Of a stretch of DNA of 55,607 bases, positions 16,379 to 23,585 are shown piece by piece (the first letter of the stretch is position 1; each line of letters begins with the position of its first letter). The translations under genes were made by a program, and so were the position numbers. Below the pieces are notes generated by a model. It was not told the DNA's origin. It did not search any database and worked only from the letters and a program-made list of their open reading frames with translations. The DNA comes from SHLQ01 sp051011575 (GTDB taxonomy: Bacteria > Actinomycetota > Acidimicrobiia > Acidimicrobiales > SHLQ01), in the NCBI GenBank assembly GCA_051011575.1, contig JBPCTR010000248.1, positions 1 to 55,607 of the forward strand, in the 5' to 3' direction.

Positions 16379-19081
16379 TCAGACGGTGGCCGGCTCCGGG
16401 ATCGCGCGTGCGGCATCGTCGGGATCTTCGTCCGGTCGCGGCGCGGCGTCGCGGCCACGACGCCAAGGCGTGTGGATCCTGTCACGAAGCGCTTCGACCG
16501 CGAGGTAGTAATACGGGAACGACACGATCACGAGGAACGTGCTCGACAACAGGCCAAAGATGATCGTGAACGCGAGGCCCTCCCAGAACGGGTCGGACAG
16601 TGCAAGGGGAAGCAGGCCGGCCACCGTCGTGAGCGAGGTGGCGACGAGCGGACGGAACCGCTGCTGCACTGCGTTGCGGATCGCCGTCTTGCGATCGTGT
16701 CCGGCATCTCGCTCCTGATTGGCGAAGTCGACGAGCAGGATCGTGTTGTTCACAGCGATACCGATCAAACCGATGAGGCCGAGCATCACGAAGAAGCTGA
16801 GCACGTTGTCGGTGATCAACAGCCCCGCAAACACCCCGAAGAAGCTGAATGGGATCGCGAGGAACACGAGCAACCATTGCACCGTGCTGCGGAACTGAAT
16901 CACCAGCAACACGAGCATCGCGAGCAGGGCCACACCGAACCCGATCGGCAGCGTGGCGAACGACTCCTGGTTGTCGGATTCGAGTCCGAAGTCGAAGCCG
17001 AGCGCATCGTCGGCCAGGCCCAGATCGGCCAGATCGGCCGCGGTGTAGTTGTCCTCGAAGTAGGTCTGGCCGGCGGAGGTCACGCTCGTGACCGAATCGT
17101 CATCAAATCGTGCGCGGACCTCGACGAACAGGCGTCCGTCTTCGCGTGCCACCACGTCGTCGAGCGCAACGTCGGTCTCGAGGACCGTGGCGATGTCGCC
17201 GTTGCCGAGCTCGAGTTCACGGCCGTCGAGGTCCTGCCGCAGTGTTTCGGCGGCGTCGACAAGCGTGGCTGGGTCCTCGCCGAACACCTGCATGGTGAAC
17301 GGGAAGAGAAGCTCGGGCGGGCCGTTCGAAATGACCGAGAACACCACCCGCGCGTCGTCGCGGGCGTCGGCGATGGGCTCGAGTTCCTCGACCAGCTCGT
17401 GGACGGTGGGGCGATCGCCGATGGGCGTGAGATTGTACTGGGCGAGCGCCGAGCGGTTGTCGCCAATGTAGAGGTAGCCGAGTTCAAGCTCGGCTCCGAG
17501 CGAATCGGCCGCGGCCTGGTTCACGTCGAGCGCGATCTCCTTGGCCTCTTCGATGTCGGTTCCCGGCTCATAGGTGATCTCGAGCGCAATATTTATTGAG
17601 TCCTTCGACTGCGGGAATATGTTGAAGCCGACCTGCGGCGCCAGTACGGCGACACCAACGAAGAACAGCAGGATGCTGAGCAGGAAGCCGGCGACGCCGA
17701 TCGCCAGGCCCTTGCCGCCGCGTACGCCGGGAAGCGAGGAGATTCGGTCGGCGACCCACGCTTCGGCTCTGTTGAGGGGTCCGTTGGGCCGCGGGGCCCG
17801 GAGCACCAGGAACCGCGAAGCCACGGGAATGAAGATCAGGGACAGGAGCAGCGAGATCGTGAGCGAGATGATCACGGTGATCGGCAGGATTCGTATGAAC
17901 CCGCCGAGGATTCCGCCGATGAGCAGCATGGGAGCGAAGACCAGGACGGTCGTGAGCGTGCCAGACACGCTGGCGCTACCGACTCGGGTGATCGCGCGAC
18001 GGATCACGCCGAGGTCGTTCGCCGAGTCGGTGTCGTCGTCGCGGAACGCATCGATCGCCTCTGTGATCACGATGGCGTCGTCGACGAACAGGCCCAGAGC
18101 CAGGATGAGTGCGAACAGCGAGATCGTGTTCAACGAGATCCCGACGAGATAGAGCGCACCCACCGACGCGGCGAGCACCGTGAGGATGAAGAGCGCGGTG
18201 ATGACCGACGCTCGCCACGAGATCCAGAGCAGGGCGATGATCGCCACCGCCACGATGCCGGTGAGCACGTTGCCCTGTAGTGAGCTGATCTGCTGGCGCA
18301 CGAGGGTGGCGAAGTCGATCGCCACGACCGCCTCGAAGCCATCTGGCAGGTTGGCGCGGGCGCGGTCGAGGGCGTCGTCGGTTGCATCTCGGATGCCGAG
18401 GGCATCGACGTCGGGACTGGCCTTCACGCCGATCGCGATGCTCGGGCGGAAGACACCATCGGTGCCGGTGAGCTGGTTGAAGCTGTCCTCGAGCACGACG
18501 GTCTCACCCGTTTCCGGGTTGATACCGCTGTCGAAGAGATCCTCGACCTCTGCCGATGCGATATCGGGGTGAGTGATGTCCGCCACGATCGCGTTCGCGG
18601 CCCCCTCGAGCTCTTCGCCACTGGTCTCGGTCGTGCCGTATACACCGATGAGCAGGTCGTAGCCCTCTTCGAGGAACTTCGAGGCATCGATCGACTGGGT
18701 GAAGAGCTGGGCCTCGGCCGGGAGATCGACGCTCGCGGCGGCCTCGTCGATCACCGCGGCGCCTTCCACGCTCGTGACTCCGTCTTCGAGGTTGGCGATC
18801 ACCGAGAAGGACGATGCTCGGCTGAAGCTCAGCACGCTCTCGACCTCCGGGCGGGCGAGCACGGCGGCGGCGAGGGGGTCGGCGACCTCCGCGTCGACGC
18901 GATCGGCATCGTCGACGAAATAGCCGCCGGCACCTATCGAGACCGGCACATCGACGGGCGGAAAGCCCTCACGAGGGAGAAGAAACAGGTACGACGTGAC
19001 GCCGAAGACAAGCACGACAAACCACGCGATGATCGACCCTCGCGGTCGGGACGCGAACACATTGACGAACCTGGCGAGCAC
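16379..19081 (-). CDS. RND-family efflux transporter (AcrB-like)
   Basis: 900 residues. Architecture is the RND duplication: an N-terminal helix (about 18-38), an extracytoplasmic loop (about 40-275), a helix cluster (about 280-480), a second loop (about 495-720) and a second helix cluster (about 730-870). The proton-relay Asp pair is present in GLFVDDAIVITEAID (about residue 328). It is about 130-150 residues shorter than Gram-negative AcrB, mainly in the loops, as expected in a monoderm without TolC docking. No membrane-fusion protein is adjacent. The GTG at 19081 has GAGGAGG at good spacing. The cargo is unknown. Confidence 0.88.
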   Translation of the reverse strand: MLARFVNVFASRPRGSIIAWFVVLVFGVTSYLFLLPREGFPPVDVPVSIGAGGYFVDDADRVDAEVADPLAAAVLARPEVESVLSFSRASSFSVIANLEDGVTSVEGAAVIDEAAASVDLPAEAQLFTQSIDASKFLEEGYDLLIGVYGTTETSGEELEGAANAIVADITHPDIASAEVEDLFDSGINPETGETVVLEDSFNQLTGTDGVFRPSIAIGVKASPDVDALGIRDATDDALDRARANLPDGFEAVVAIDFATLVRQQISSLQGNVLTGIVAVAIIALLWISWRASVITALFILTVLAASVGALYLVGISLNTISLFALILALGLFVDDAIVITEAIDAFRDDDTDSANDLGVIRRAITRVGSASVSGTLTTVLVFAPMLLIGGILGGFIRILPITVIISLTISLLLSLIFIPVASRFLVLRAPRPNGPLNRAEAWVADRISSLPGVRGGKGLAIGVAGFLLSILLFFVGVAVLAPQVGFNIFPQSKDSINIALEITYEPGTDIEEAKEIALDVNQAAADSLGAELELGYLYIGDNRSALAQYNLTPIGDRPTVHELVEELEPIADARDDARVVFSVISNGPPELLFPFTMQVFGEDPATLVDAAETLRQDLDGRELELGNGDIATVLETDVALDDVVAREDGRLFVEVRARFDDDSVTSVTSAGQTYFEDNYTAADLADLGLADDALGFDFGLESDNQESFATLPIGFGVALLAMLVLLVIQFRSTVQWLLVFLAIPFSFFGVFAGLLITDNVLSFFVMLGLIGLIGIAVNNTILLVDFANQERDAGHDRKTAIRNAVQQRFRPLVATSLTTVAGLLPLALSDPFWEGLAFTIIFGLLSSTFLVIVSFPYYYLAVEALRDRIHTPWRRGRDAAPRPDEDPDDAARAIPEPATV

Positions 19082-19184
19082 CGCGGACCTCCTCGATGGG
19101 GCGCCTTACAGCGTATGCATTTGCCGCCGAGCGAGGCTGCTCAAACGGTCCGACAGGTGTCACACCGCGAGGGTCACCCTGGCG
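19082..19184. other. 103-bp gap between yqeY and the RND gene
   Basis: Holds the GAGGAGG ribosome-binding site of the RND gene at its left edge and a short palindrome GGTGTCACACC near 19154. I see no convincing terminator. Confidence 0.35.
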
Positions 19185-19643
19185 TCAGCCGAGCGCGGAC
19201 CCCACGGCGGCTGAAACCGTACGTCCATCGGCGCGTCCGGCGGCCCGGGCCATCACGTCCTTGATCGCGGCGCCCATGTCCTTCTTCGTTTCGTATCCGC
19301 CTTCGGCGATCACGGCCTGCACGATCGCGTCGAGCTCTTCGGCGCTGAGGGGTTCGGGCAGGTACTCCTGCAGCACCTCGCGTTCTGCGACCTCGTTCGC
19401 CGCCCGCTCTGCTTCGCCGGCATCTGTGAAGATCTCTGCCGCCTCCGTACGCTGTTTCACCTCGGTGGCGATGAGTTTCTGCACGGCCTCATCGGTGAGG
19501 TCACCGCCGCCGCCCTCCGAGGTCTGCGCGGTCTTCACCGCGGTGATCACAGCACGGAGAGTGGTCTTTCGAACGTCGTCACCAGCCTTCATCGCGGCGA
19601 CAAGATCATTCTGGAGGGTGTCGGTGAGGGCCATGGGAATCAT
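19185..19643 (-). CDS. yqeY: GatB/YqeY domain protein
   Basis: 152 residues, the normal YqeY length, matching the tRNA-amidotransferase GatB tail-domain family: LTDTLQNDLVAAMKAGDD, RAVITAVKT, RTEAAEIFTDAGEAERAANE, LQEYLPEPLSAEELDAIV and DMGAAIKDVMARAAGRADG. Function in isolation is unsettled; a tRNA-related role is inferred from homology to GatB. ATG at 19643 is preferred over ATG at 19634 because AAGGGG lies 9 nt upstream of it. Confidence 0.88.
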   Translation of the reverse strand: MIPMALTDTLQNDLVAAMKAGDDVRKTTLRAVITAVKTAQTSEGGGGDLTDEAVQKLIATEVKQRTEAAEIFTDAGEAERAANEVAEREVLQEYLPEPLSAEELDAIVQAVIAEGGYETKKDMGAAIKDVMARAAGRADGRTVSAAVGSALG

Positions 19644-19661
19644 GGTGTCACACCCCTTGTT

Positions 19662-19667
19662 CATACT
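19662..19667 (+). promoter_or_regulatory. -10 box for the 62-residue protein gene
   Basis: CATACT followed by six bases and ATG at 19674; leaderless-type spacing. Confidence 0.4.
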
Positions 19668-19673
19668 GATGAC

Positions 19674-19862
19674 ATGGCAATGAAAAGCACACCGAAACCA
19701 GAGCGATCCCCCGCTCAGACCCAATTCGTGCTGGTCGTCGATGGCTCGGAGCCCTCGTGGCACCTCGACGATGAAACTCGCGAAATCGGGCGGAAGGGCC
19801 TCGAGCAGGCCCGGGCGGTTCTTCGGTCACGTCAGCCCCGCAGCCTCGACCACGCTGCTTGA
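19674..19862 (+). CDS. Small hypothetical protein (62 aa)
   Basis: 62 residues: a basic N-terminus (MAMKSTPKPERSP), one beta-like strand (TQFVLVVDGSEPSWHLDDE), then a helix with Arg (TREIGRKGLEQARAVLRSR). I do not know the family. It is likely real because it starts exactly six bases after a -10 box, does not overlap another gene, and has a protein-like amphipathic pattern. It is divergent from yqeY (30 bp between starts) and upstream of the SNase-like gene. Confidence 0.55.
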   Translation: MAMKSTPKPERSPAQTQFVLVVDGSEPSWHLDDETREIGRKGLEQARAVLRSRQPRSLDHAA

Positions 19863-19936
19863 GGTAGCGTCGTCGTCGCGACGTTTCCGCCGCGCGTCTC
19901 GGCATTGGGCCCTCCGGATTTCACCGAGGTCAGGCC

Positions 19937-20473
19937 GTGCCATCCCGCCACCCGCTCCACTCTGCTCATGCCGTTGCCCTTGCGATCGGAATCGTCGTCG
20001 CTGGGTGCTCCTCGGCCTCAGACACCGCACCGGTAGCACACCCGCCGATCGTCGAGTCGGTGGTCGACGGCGACACGATCCGAGTTCGATTCGGCGATCG
20101 CGTCGAAATCGTCCGCCTTCTCGGAATCGACACCCCGGAGTCCGTCGACCCCAACCGACCCGAGCAGTGTTTCGGCGCCGAGGCGACAGGTCGACTGTCC
20201 GACTTGTTGCCGACCGGCAGTGTCGTGCGGATCGAGCGCGATGTCGAGGGTCGCGACCAGTACGGACGACTGCTCGGCTACGTCTTCGCCGCGGAAGCAG
20301 GATTCGTGAACGAGAGGCTTCTCGCTGAAGGGTTCGCCGACCTCTCGATCATCGGTGCCAATCGCAGTTACAGCGGCCCCCTCACCAATGCATACACCGC
20401 CGCCAGAACCTCGGAAAGGGGTCTGTGGCGCACATGTGGTGGTCCTGATGTTCCTCTCGACCCCGCTCGCTGA
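19937..20473 (+). CDS. Secreted SNase-like (thermonuclease family) lipoprotein
   Basis: 178 residues. A signal peptide with lipobox (IVVAGC, Cys about residue 24) indicates surface anchoring. The staphylococcal-nuclease domain fills the rest: VVDGDTIRVRFGDRVEIVRL, LLGIDTPES, ERDVEGRDQYGRLLGYVF and VNERLLAEGFA. The catalytic Arg/Glu in RLLGIDTPE and the second Arg in YGRLLGY are all present, so Ca2+-dependent nuclease activity is plausible. GTG at 19937 has GAGGT at suitable spacing. Confidence 0.87.
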   Translation: MPSRHPLHSAHAVALAIGIVVAGCSSASDTAPVAHPPIVESVVDGDTIRVRFGDRVEIVRLLGIDTPESVDPNRPEQCFGAEATGRLSDLLPTGSVVRIERDVEGRDQYGRLLGYVFAAEAGFVNERLLAEGFADLSIIGANRSYSGPLTNAYTAARTSERGLWRTCGGPDVPLDPAR

Positions 20474-20485
20474 CCGGTGGGCGGA

Positions 20486-20872
20486 TCAGTCGGCGACTGC
20501 CGCCACCCAGGCTGCGGCCCACGGATCGGAACGGAAGGCTGGAACCAGCTCGTCGAGCCACCGCTCGTACGACCCCTCGATCTTCAGGTCGCCCGCCATG
20601 AACGCGGTGTCCAGGTCGCGCTCCCCCCGCCACAGCGGGAGTAGCGCCGATTCCTTGGCGGTCACTGTCACGGCGGCAGATTCGCCTCGAGGAAGCCGTC
20701 CGGCCGTCCCGCTTACGGGGCGGGACCCATCGAGATCGATGTGAAACGCGTGCTTGCCATCGTCGGTTTCGGTAACGATCCAGAGCACACGCATGGGGGC
20801 ATGAACGGTGGCAGCGGCCACGGAAGCTCCGTCCACCAGCGCGTCGACCCAGTCCTGGTCGTATCGGGTCAC
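20486..20872 (-). CDS. SCP2-like (sterol-carrier fold) protein
   Basis: 128 residues. The C-terminal half matches the SCP2 pattern (SAAVTVTAKESALLPLWRGE, then DTAFMAGDLKIEGSYERWL), where a hydrophobic cavity binds lipids. The N-terminal half gives strands such as RVLWIVTETDDGKHAFHIDL. Binding partner unknown. Its start overlaps the mca stop by 4 bp (ATGA, 20869-20872), so it is the second gene of a two-gene operon. Confidence 0.72.
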   Translation of the reverse strand: MTRYDQDWVDALVDGASVAAATVHAPMRVLWIVTETDDGKHAFHIDLDGSRPVSGTAGRLPRGESAAVTVTAKESALLPLWRGERDLDTAFMAGDLKIEGSYERWLDELVPAFRSDPWAAAWVAAVAD

Positions 20873-21744
20873 AACGCGACCTCGACCGGCTCGCGGAGAC
20901 CCGCGAACAGATCGTCCTCGAGATCGTCGACAGGCAGGGTCGAGATCGCGAGCTCATAGTCGTCCCACGGATAGACCGACTTCGCGACATCACGAGGGAG
21001 CGGGAACCAGAACTTCTCGTTCGGATCGACTTGGGTCGCGTGCGCAAGAAGCGCGTCGCAGCGGTTGTCCCAGTAGTCCTCCACGTTCACCTTCGCGGTG
21101 ATCAGGTGATCTTCGGACTCGCGTTCGAACCAGCGGTCATCGAAGGGACTTTCGCCGTTGACCTCGAGGCACTTCTCATGAGTCCTCACGATGCGCTCCA
21201 TTGCCCACGCGGTGTAGTACAGCTTCGACGGAGCCCACGGTTCGCCGGCTTCGGGGAACGCTGCGGGGTCACCAGCGGCGTGAAACGCGGGGACCGTGAT
21301 GTCGTTCACCTTCAGGTGGTCGGGATGGAGGTACCCCTGTTGGTGGTCGCTGTAGGTGACGATCACGTGCGGCTTCTGGGTGCGGATGATCCGGACGAGC
21401 TTCTCTACCGCCTCGTCCAGCGGGGCGTTGGCAAAATTGTCCGGGTGTGCGTTTTCGGGCATGTCGGGCATACCGGAGTCGAGGTATCCGAGCATGATGA
21501 CGTCGTCGTAGCCGATGATCTCGGCAGAGCGGTCCAGCTCGGACCTGCGCACGGCCGCAAGATTCTCGCGGACCTCGGGCAGATCCATCGCCGGGTTCAG
21601 GATGTCACCCGCTTCGCCGCCCGTGCAGCACACAAGAACCGATCTGATGCCTTCGTCGTGGTAGCGGGCCACGGTGCCGGCCCCCTTCGACGCTTCGTCG
21701 TCGGGGTGAGCATGCACCGCGAGAAGTCGCAGCGTGGAATTCAT
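20869..21744 (-). CDS. mca: Mycothiol S-conjugate amidase
   Basis: 291 residues, PIG-L/LmbE fold. The zinc motif is AHPDDEASKGAGT (about residues 12-24) and the second motif is YLHPDHLKVND (about 145). The long C-terminal part (WAMERIVRTHEKC, then VNVEDYWDNRCDALLAHATQV) is typical of Mca rather than the shorter MshB. Mca cleaves mycothiol-toxin conjugates to mercapturic acids for export. Its presence implies mycothiol as the low-molecular-weight thiol, an actinobacterial trait. MshB cannot be fully excluded without alignment. Confidence 0.86.
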   Translation of the reverse strand: MNSTLRLLAVHAHPDDEASKGAGTVARYHDEGIRSVLVCCTGGEAGDILNPAMDLPEVRENLAAVRRSELDRSAEIIGYDDVIMLGYLDSGMPDMPENAHPDNFANAPLDEAVEKLVRIIRTQKPHVIVTYSDHQQGYLHPDHLKVNDITVPAFHAAGDPAAFPEAGEPWAPSKLYYTAWAMERIVRTHEKCLEVNGESPFDDRWFERESEDHLITAKVNVEDYWDNRCDALLAHATQVDPNEKFWFPLPRDVAKSVYPWDDYELAISTLPVDDLEDDLFAGLREPVEVAL

Positions 21745-21751
21745 CTGCCGA

Positions 21752-21757
21752 ACGATA
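21752..21757 (-). promoter_or_regulatory. -10 box for mca (leaderless type)
   Basis: TATCGT on the minus strand, seven bases before the ATG at 21744. Confidence 0.5.
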
Positions 21758-21807
21758 TCGGGGTACCTTTGGTACGAGTTGTCGGACCGATCGAAGTAAG
21801 AGTCACT

Positions 21808-22368
21808 GTGTCGAATCCAACCATCAACGATCTCTTCGCGAGCTTCGGTCTCGAGCCGAATGCGTCAAGCCACAAGATCAATGCAGCGTTCCGCGCGCTT
21901 TCGAAACGGGCTCACCCTGATGCCGGCGGATCGCGGGATCATTTCGAGAAGCTGCAGTCGACCCGCGAAATCCTGCTCGGTGCCTCCCGCGGCGACGCCG
22001 GCACGTCCACGACCAACGCCTCGGAGGCGACCGACTACAAAGTCGATCGTCGCACCGAGCCCCGACCACCGATCACGATGCCGACCGAACGCCCCATCTG
22101 GCTTCCCGGCGCCGTGCTCGCCATTCCGGTTGCGGTCGTCGTGGGAGCATTCGCCCTCATCCGCCTCGACCGCACGCTCATCGCGGCGGCGCTCGGAGCA
22201 GCACTCGCCGTCTGGTTTGTCACCACCGTGATCCTTGCTCTGCGATCACAGCACGCGAACAACACGAAGCCCGAGGTTATCTACCGGCCTGCGGAAGAGA
22301 TCATCCAAATGCGTGCCGCTCGCATCCGAGCGGAACAGCAACGGGCACGCCAGAAGACCGAAGTCTGA
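21808..22368 (+). CDS. Membrane-anchored J-domain (DnaJ-like) protein
   Basis: 186 residues. The N-terminal J-domain (about residues 4-60) has the HPD tripeptide in ALSKRAHPDAGGS, needed to stimulate an Hsp70 ATPase. A polar linker and two adjacent transmembrane helices (about 93-115 and 118-138) follow, then a basic coiled C-terminus (RAARIRAEQQRARQK). It would therefore recruit DnaK to the membrane. GTG at 21808 is chosen where J-domain homology begins; the frame is open far upstream, but that is antisense to mca. It is divergent from mca. Confidence 0.75.
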   Translation: MSNPTINDLFASFGLEPNASSHKINAAFRALSKRAHPDAGGSRDHFEKLQSTREILLGASRGDAGTSTTNASEATDYKVDRRTEPRPPITMPTERPIWLPGAVLAIPVAVVVGAFALIRLDRTLIAAALGAALAVWFVTTVILALRSQHANNTKPEVIYRPAEEIIQMRAARIRAEQQRARQKTEV

Positions 22369-22476
22369 GTCTTCCGCCGCGCTTGATCGCGAGCATGTTG
22401 TGCACACGGTTCAGGGGACGGGCCGGTGCTCCTGGGGTCGAAATTTCCATCGAATCCTGACGCGTGTGGGAATTAA

Positions 22477-22488
22477 GTCAACCTTGAC
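22477..22488. promoter_or_regulatory. Operator 1 of the YceI-MarR operon
   Basis: GTCAACCTTGAC, perfect half-sites GTCAA and TTGAC around a CC centre. A second site of the same form starts exactly 32 bp downstream. Likely bound by the MarR-family protein encoded at 23103-23585. Confidence 0.6.
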
Positions 22489-22508
22489 GTAGTTTGAGAG
22501 ACCAATAA

Positions 22509-22520
22509 GTCAACTTTGAC
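22509..22520. promoter_or_regulatory. Operator 2 of the YceI-MarR operon
   Basis: GTCAACTTTGAC, the same GTCAA-N2-TTGAC half-sites. It ends 14 bp before the YceI start, just upstream of the AAAGGAG ribosome-binding site (22523-22529), so occupancy should block transcription. Confidence 0.6.
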
Positions 22521-22534
22521 TCAAAGGAGTCCCA

Positions 22535-23098
22535 ATGACAACCATCGAATCCACGCACCTCCCCCTCCGTTCCGGAACATGGGCGATCGACACGATCCAC
22601 AGCACGGTCGAGTTCACCGTTCGCCACCTCGGCATCAGCAAGGTGCGCGGTCGGTTCAATTCGTTCGAGGGCGCCGCGTCAATCGGGGCGGCGCTCGACG
22701 ATGTGGCGATCACCGCGTCGATCGACTTGGCGAGCGTCGACACGAACAACCCAGACCGCGACGGACACCTTCGGAGCGCCGACTTCTTTGATGCCGACAA
22801 GAACCCCCGAATGGACTTTCTGAGCAACTCGGTGTCGCAGAACGCGGATGGCGAATTCGTCCTCACCGGCGACCTCACTCTCAACGGCGTGACCAACCCG
22901 ATCAGCCTCGATGTCGAGTTCCACGGCGCCCAGCTCTACCCGATGGACGAGCACATCCACGCGGGCTTCACCGCGACTGGCGCGATCTCACGCAAGGCGT
23001 ACGGCGTGGACTTCGACATCCCCCTCGGAGCTGACAAGATGGCGATCGGCGACAAGGTTGCGATCGAACTCGAGATCCAGCTCGTCGAACCCTCCTGA
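22535..23098 (+). CDS. YceI-family lipid-binding protein
   Basis: 187 residues with YceI hallmarks: GTWAIDTIHSTVEFTVRHLG, VRGRFNSFEG, DTNNPDRDGHLRSADFFDA and FVLTGDLTLNGVTNPISLDV. The fold is a lipocalin-like barrel that binds isoprenoid or fatty amide ligands. There is no signal peptide, so this copy is cytoplasmic, as is common in Actinobacteria. A strong ribosome-binding site (AAAGGAG) precedes the ATG by 5 nt. It is co-transcribed with the MarR-type regulator 4 bp downstream and preceded by two matching palindromic operators. Confidence 0.92.
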   Translation: MTTIESTHLPLRSGTWAIDTIHSTVEFTVRHLGISKVRGRFNSFEGAASIGAALDDVAITASIDLASVDTNNPDRDGHLRSADFFDADKNPRMDFLSNSVSQNADGEFVLTGDLTLNGVTNPISLDVEFHGAQLYPMDEHIHAGFTATGAISRKAYGVDFDIPLGADKMAIGDKVAIELEIQLVEPS

Positions 23099-23102
23099 GA
23101 CC

Positions 23103-23585
23103 ATGCCTCGCTCCAACGCCCACCCGCCCCGCTGGCTGACCCAAGCCGAGCAACGGGCGTGGTGGGCGTTGCTCGAGGTGGGAGCCGGCTTGTTCGACGT
23201 GGTCACCGCCGACCTGAAGGAATCGTGTGGCCTGACGCTCGAGGACTACGAAGTTCTCCATCTCCTCTCGATCGCCGATGAGCGATCGCTCCGCGTGGGG
23301 GCCCTGGCCGACCAGATGCTCACCAGCCGCACCCGCCTCACACAACGGCTGGATCGACTCGCCGAACGCGGCCTGCTCTCGAAGCAGAGGTGCCCCGAGG
23401 ATGGAAGAGCGGTGAATGTGGTGCTCTCGGATATCGGTTGGAAACTATTGGTCGAGATCGCCCCCGGGCACGTGGAGTCAGTGCGAACCAACGTATTCGA
23501 ACACCTGACCGACGACGACGTGGAAGCGATCGGCACGAGCCTCGACAAGCTGGCTCAACATCTCCATCGGACCCGGAATCCCTAA
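23103..23585 (+). CDS. MarR-family transcriptional regulator
   Basis: 160 residues with a winged helix-turn-helix: LTLEDYEVLHLLSIADERSL, VGALADQMLTSRTRLTQRLD (recognition helix) and LAERGLLSKQRCPEDGRAVN (wing). The N-terminal and C-terminal helices would dimerise. It is the second gene of the yceI operon and most likely autoregulates it through the GTCAA-N2-TTGAC palindromes. The ATG at 23103 is 4 bp after the yceI stop. The 3' end overlaps dnaE2 by 4 bp in convergent orientation. Confidence 0.9.
   Translation: MPRSNAHPPRWLTQAEQRAWWALLEVGAGLFDVVTADLKESCGLTLEDYEVLHLLSIADERSLRVGALADQMLTSRTRLTQRLDRLAERGLLSKQRCPEDGRAVNVVLSDIGWKLLVEIAPGHVESVRTNVFEHLTDDDVEAIGTSLDKLAQHLHRTRNP

Noticed and set aside
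16262..17599. 445-codon plus-strand frame opposite the RND transporter
   Set aside because: Antisense shadow with Glu/Arg/His-rich sequence; the RND frame has intact helices and the Asp-Asp relay.
20382..21047. 221-codon minus-strand frame over the SNase, SCP2-like and mca genes
   Set aside because: It overlaps three better-supported genes in other frames and begins with Arg/Ser low-complexity sequence.
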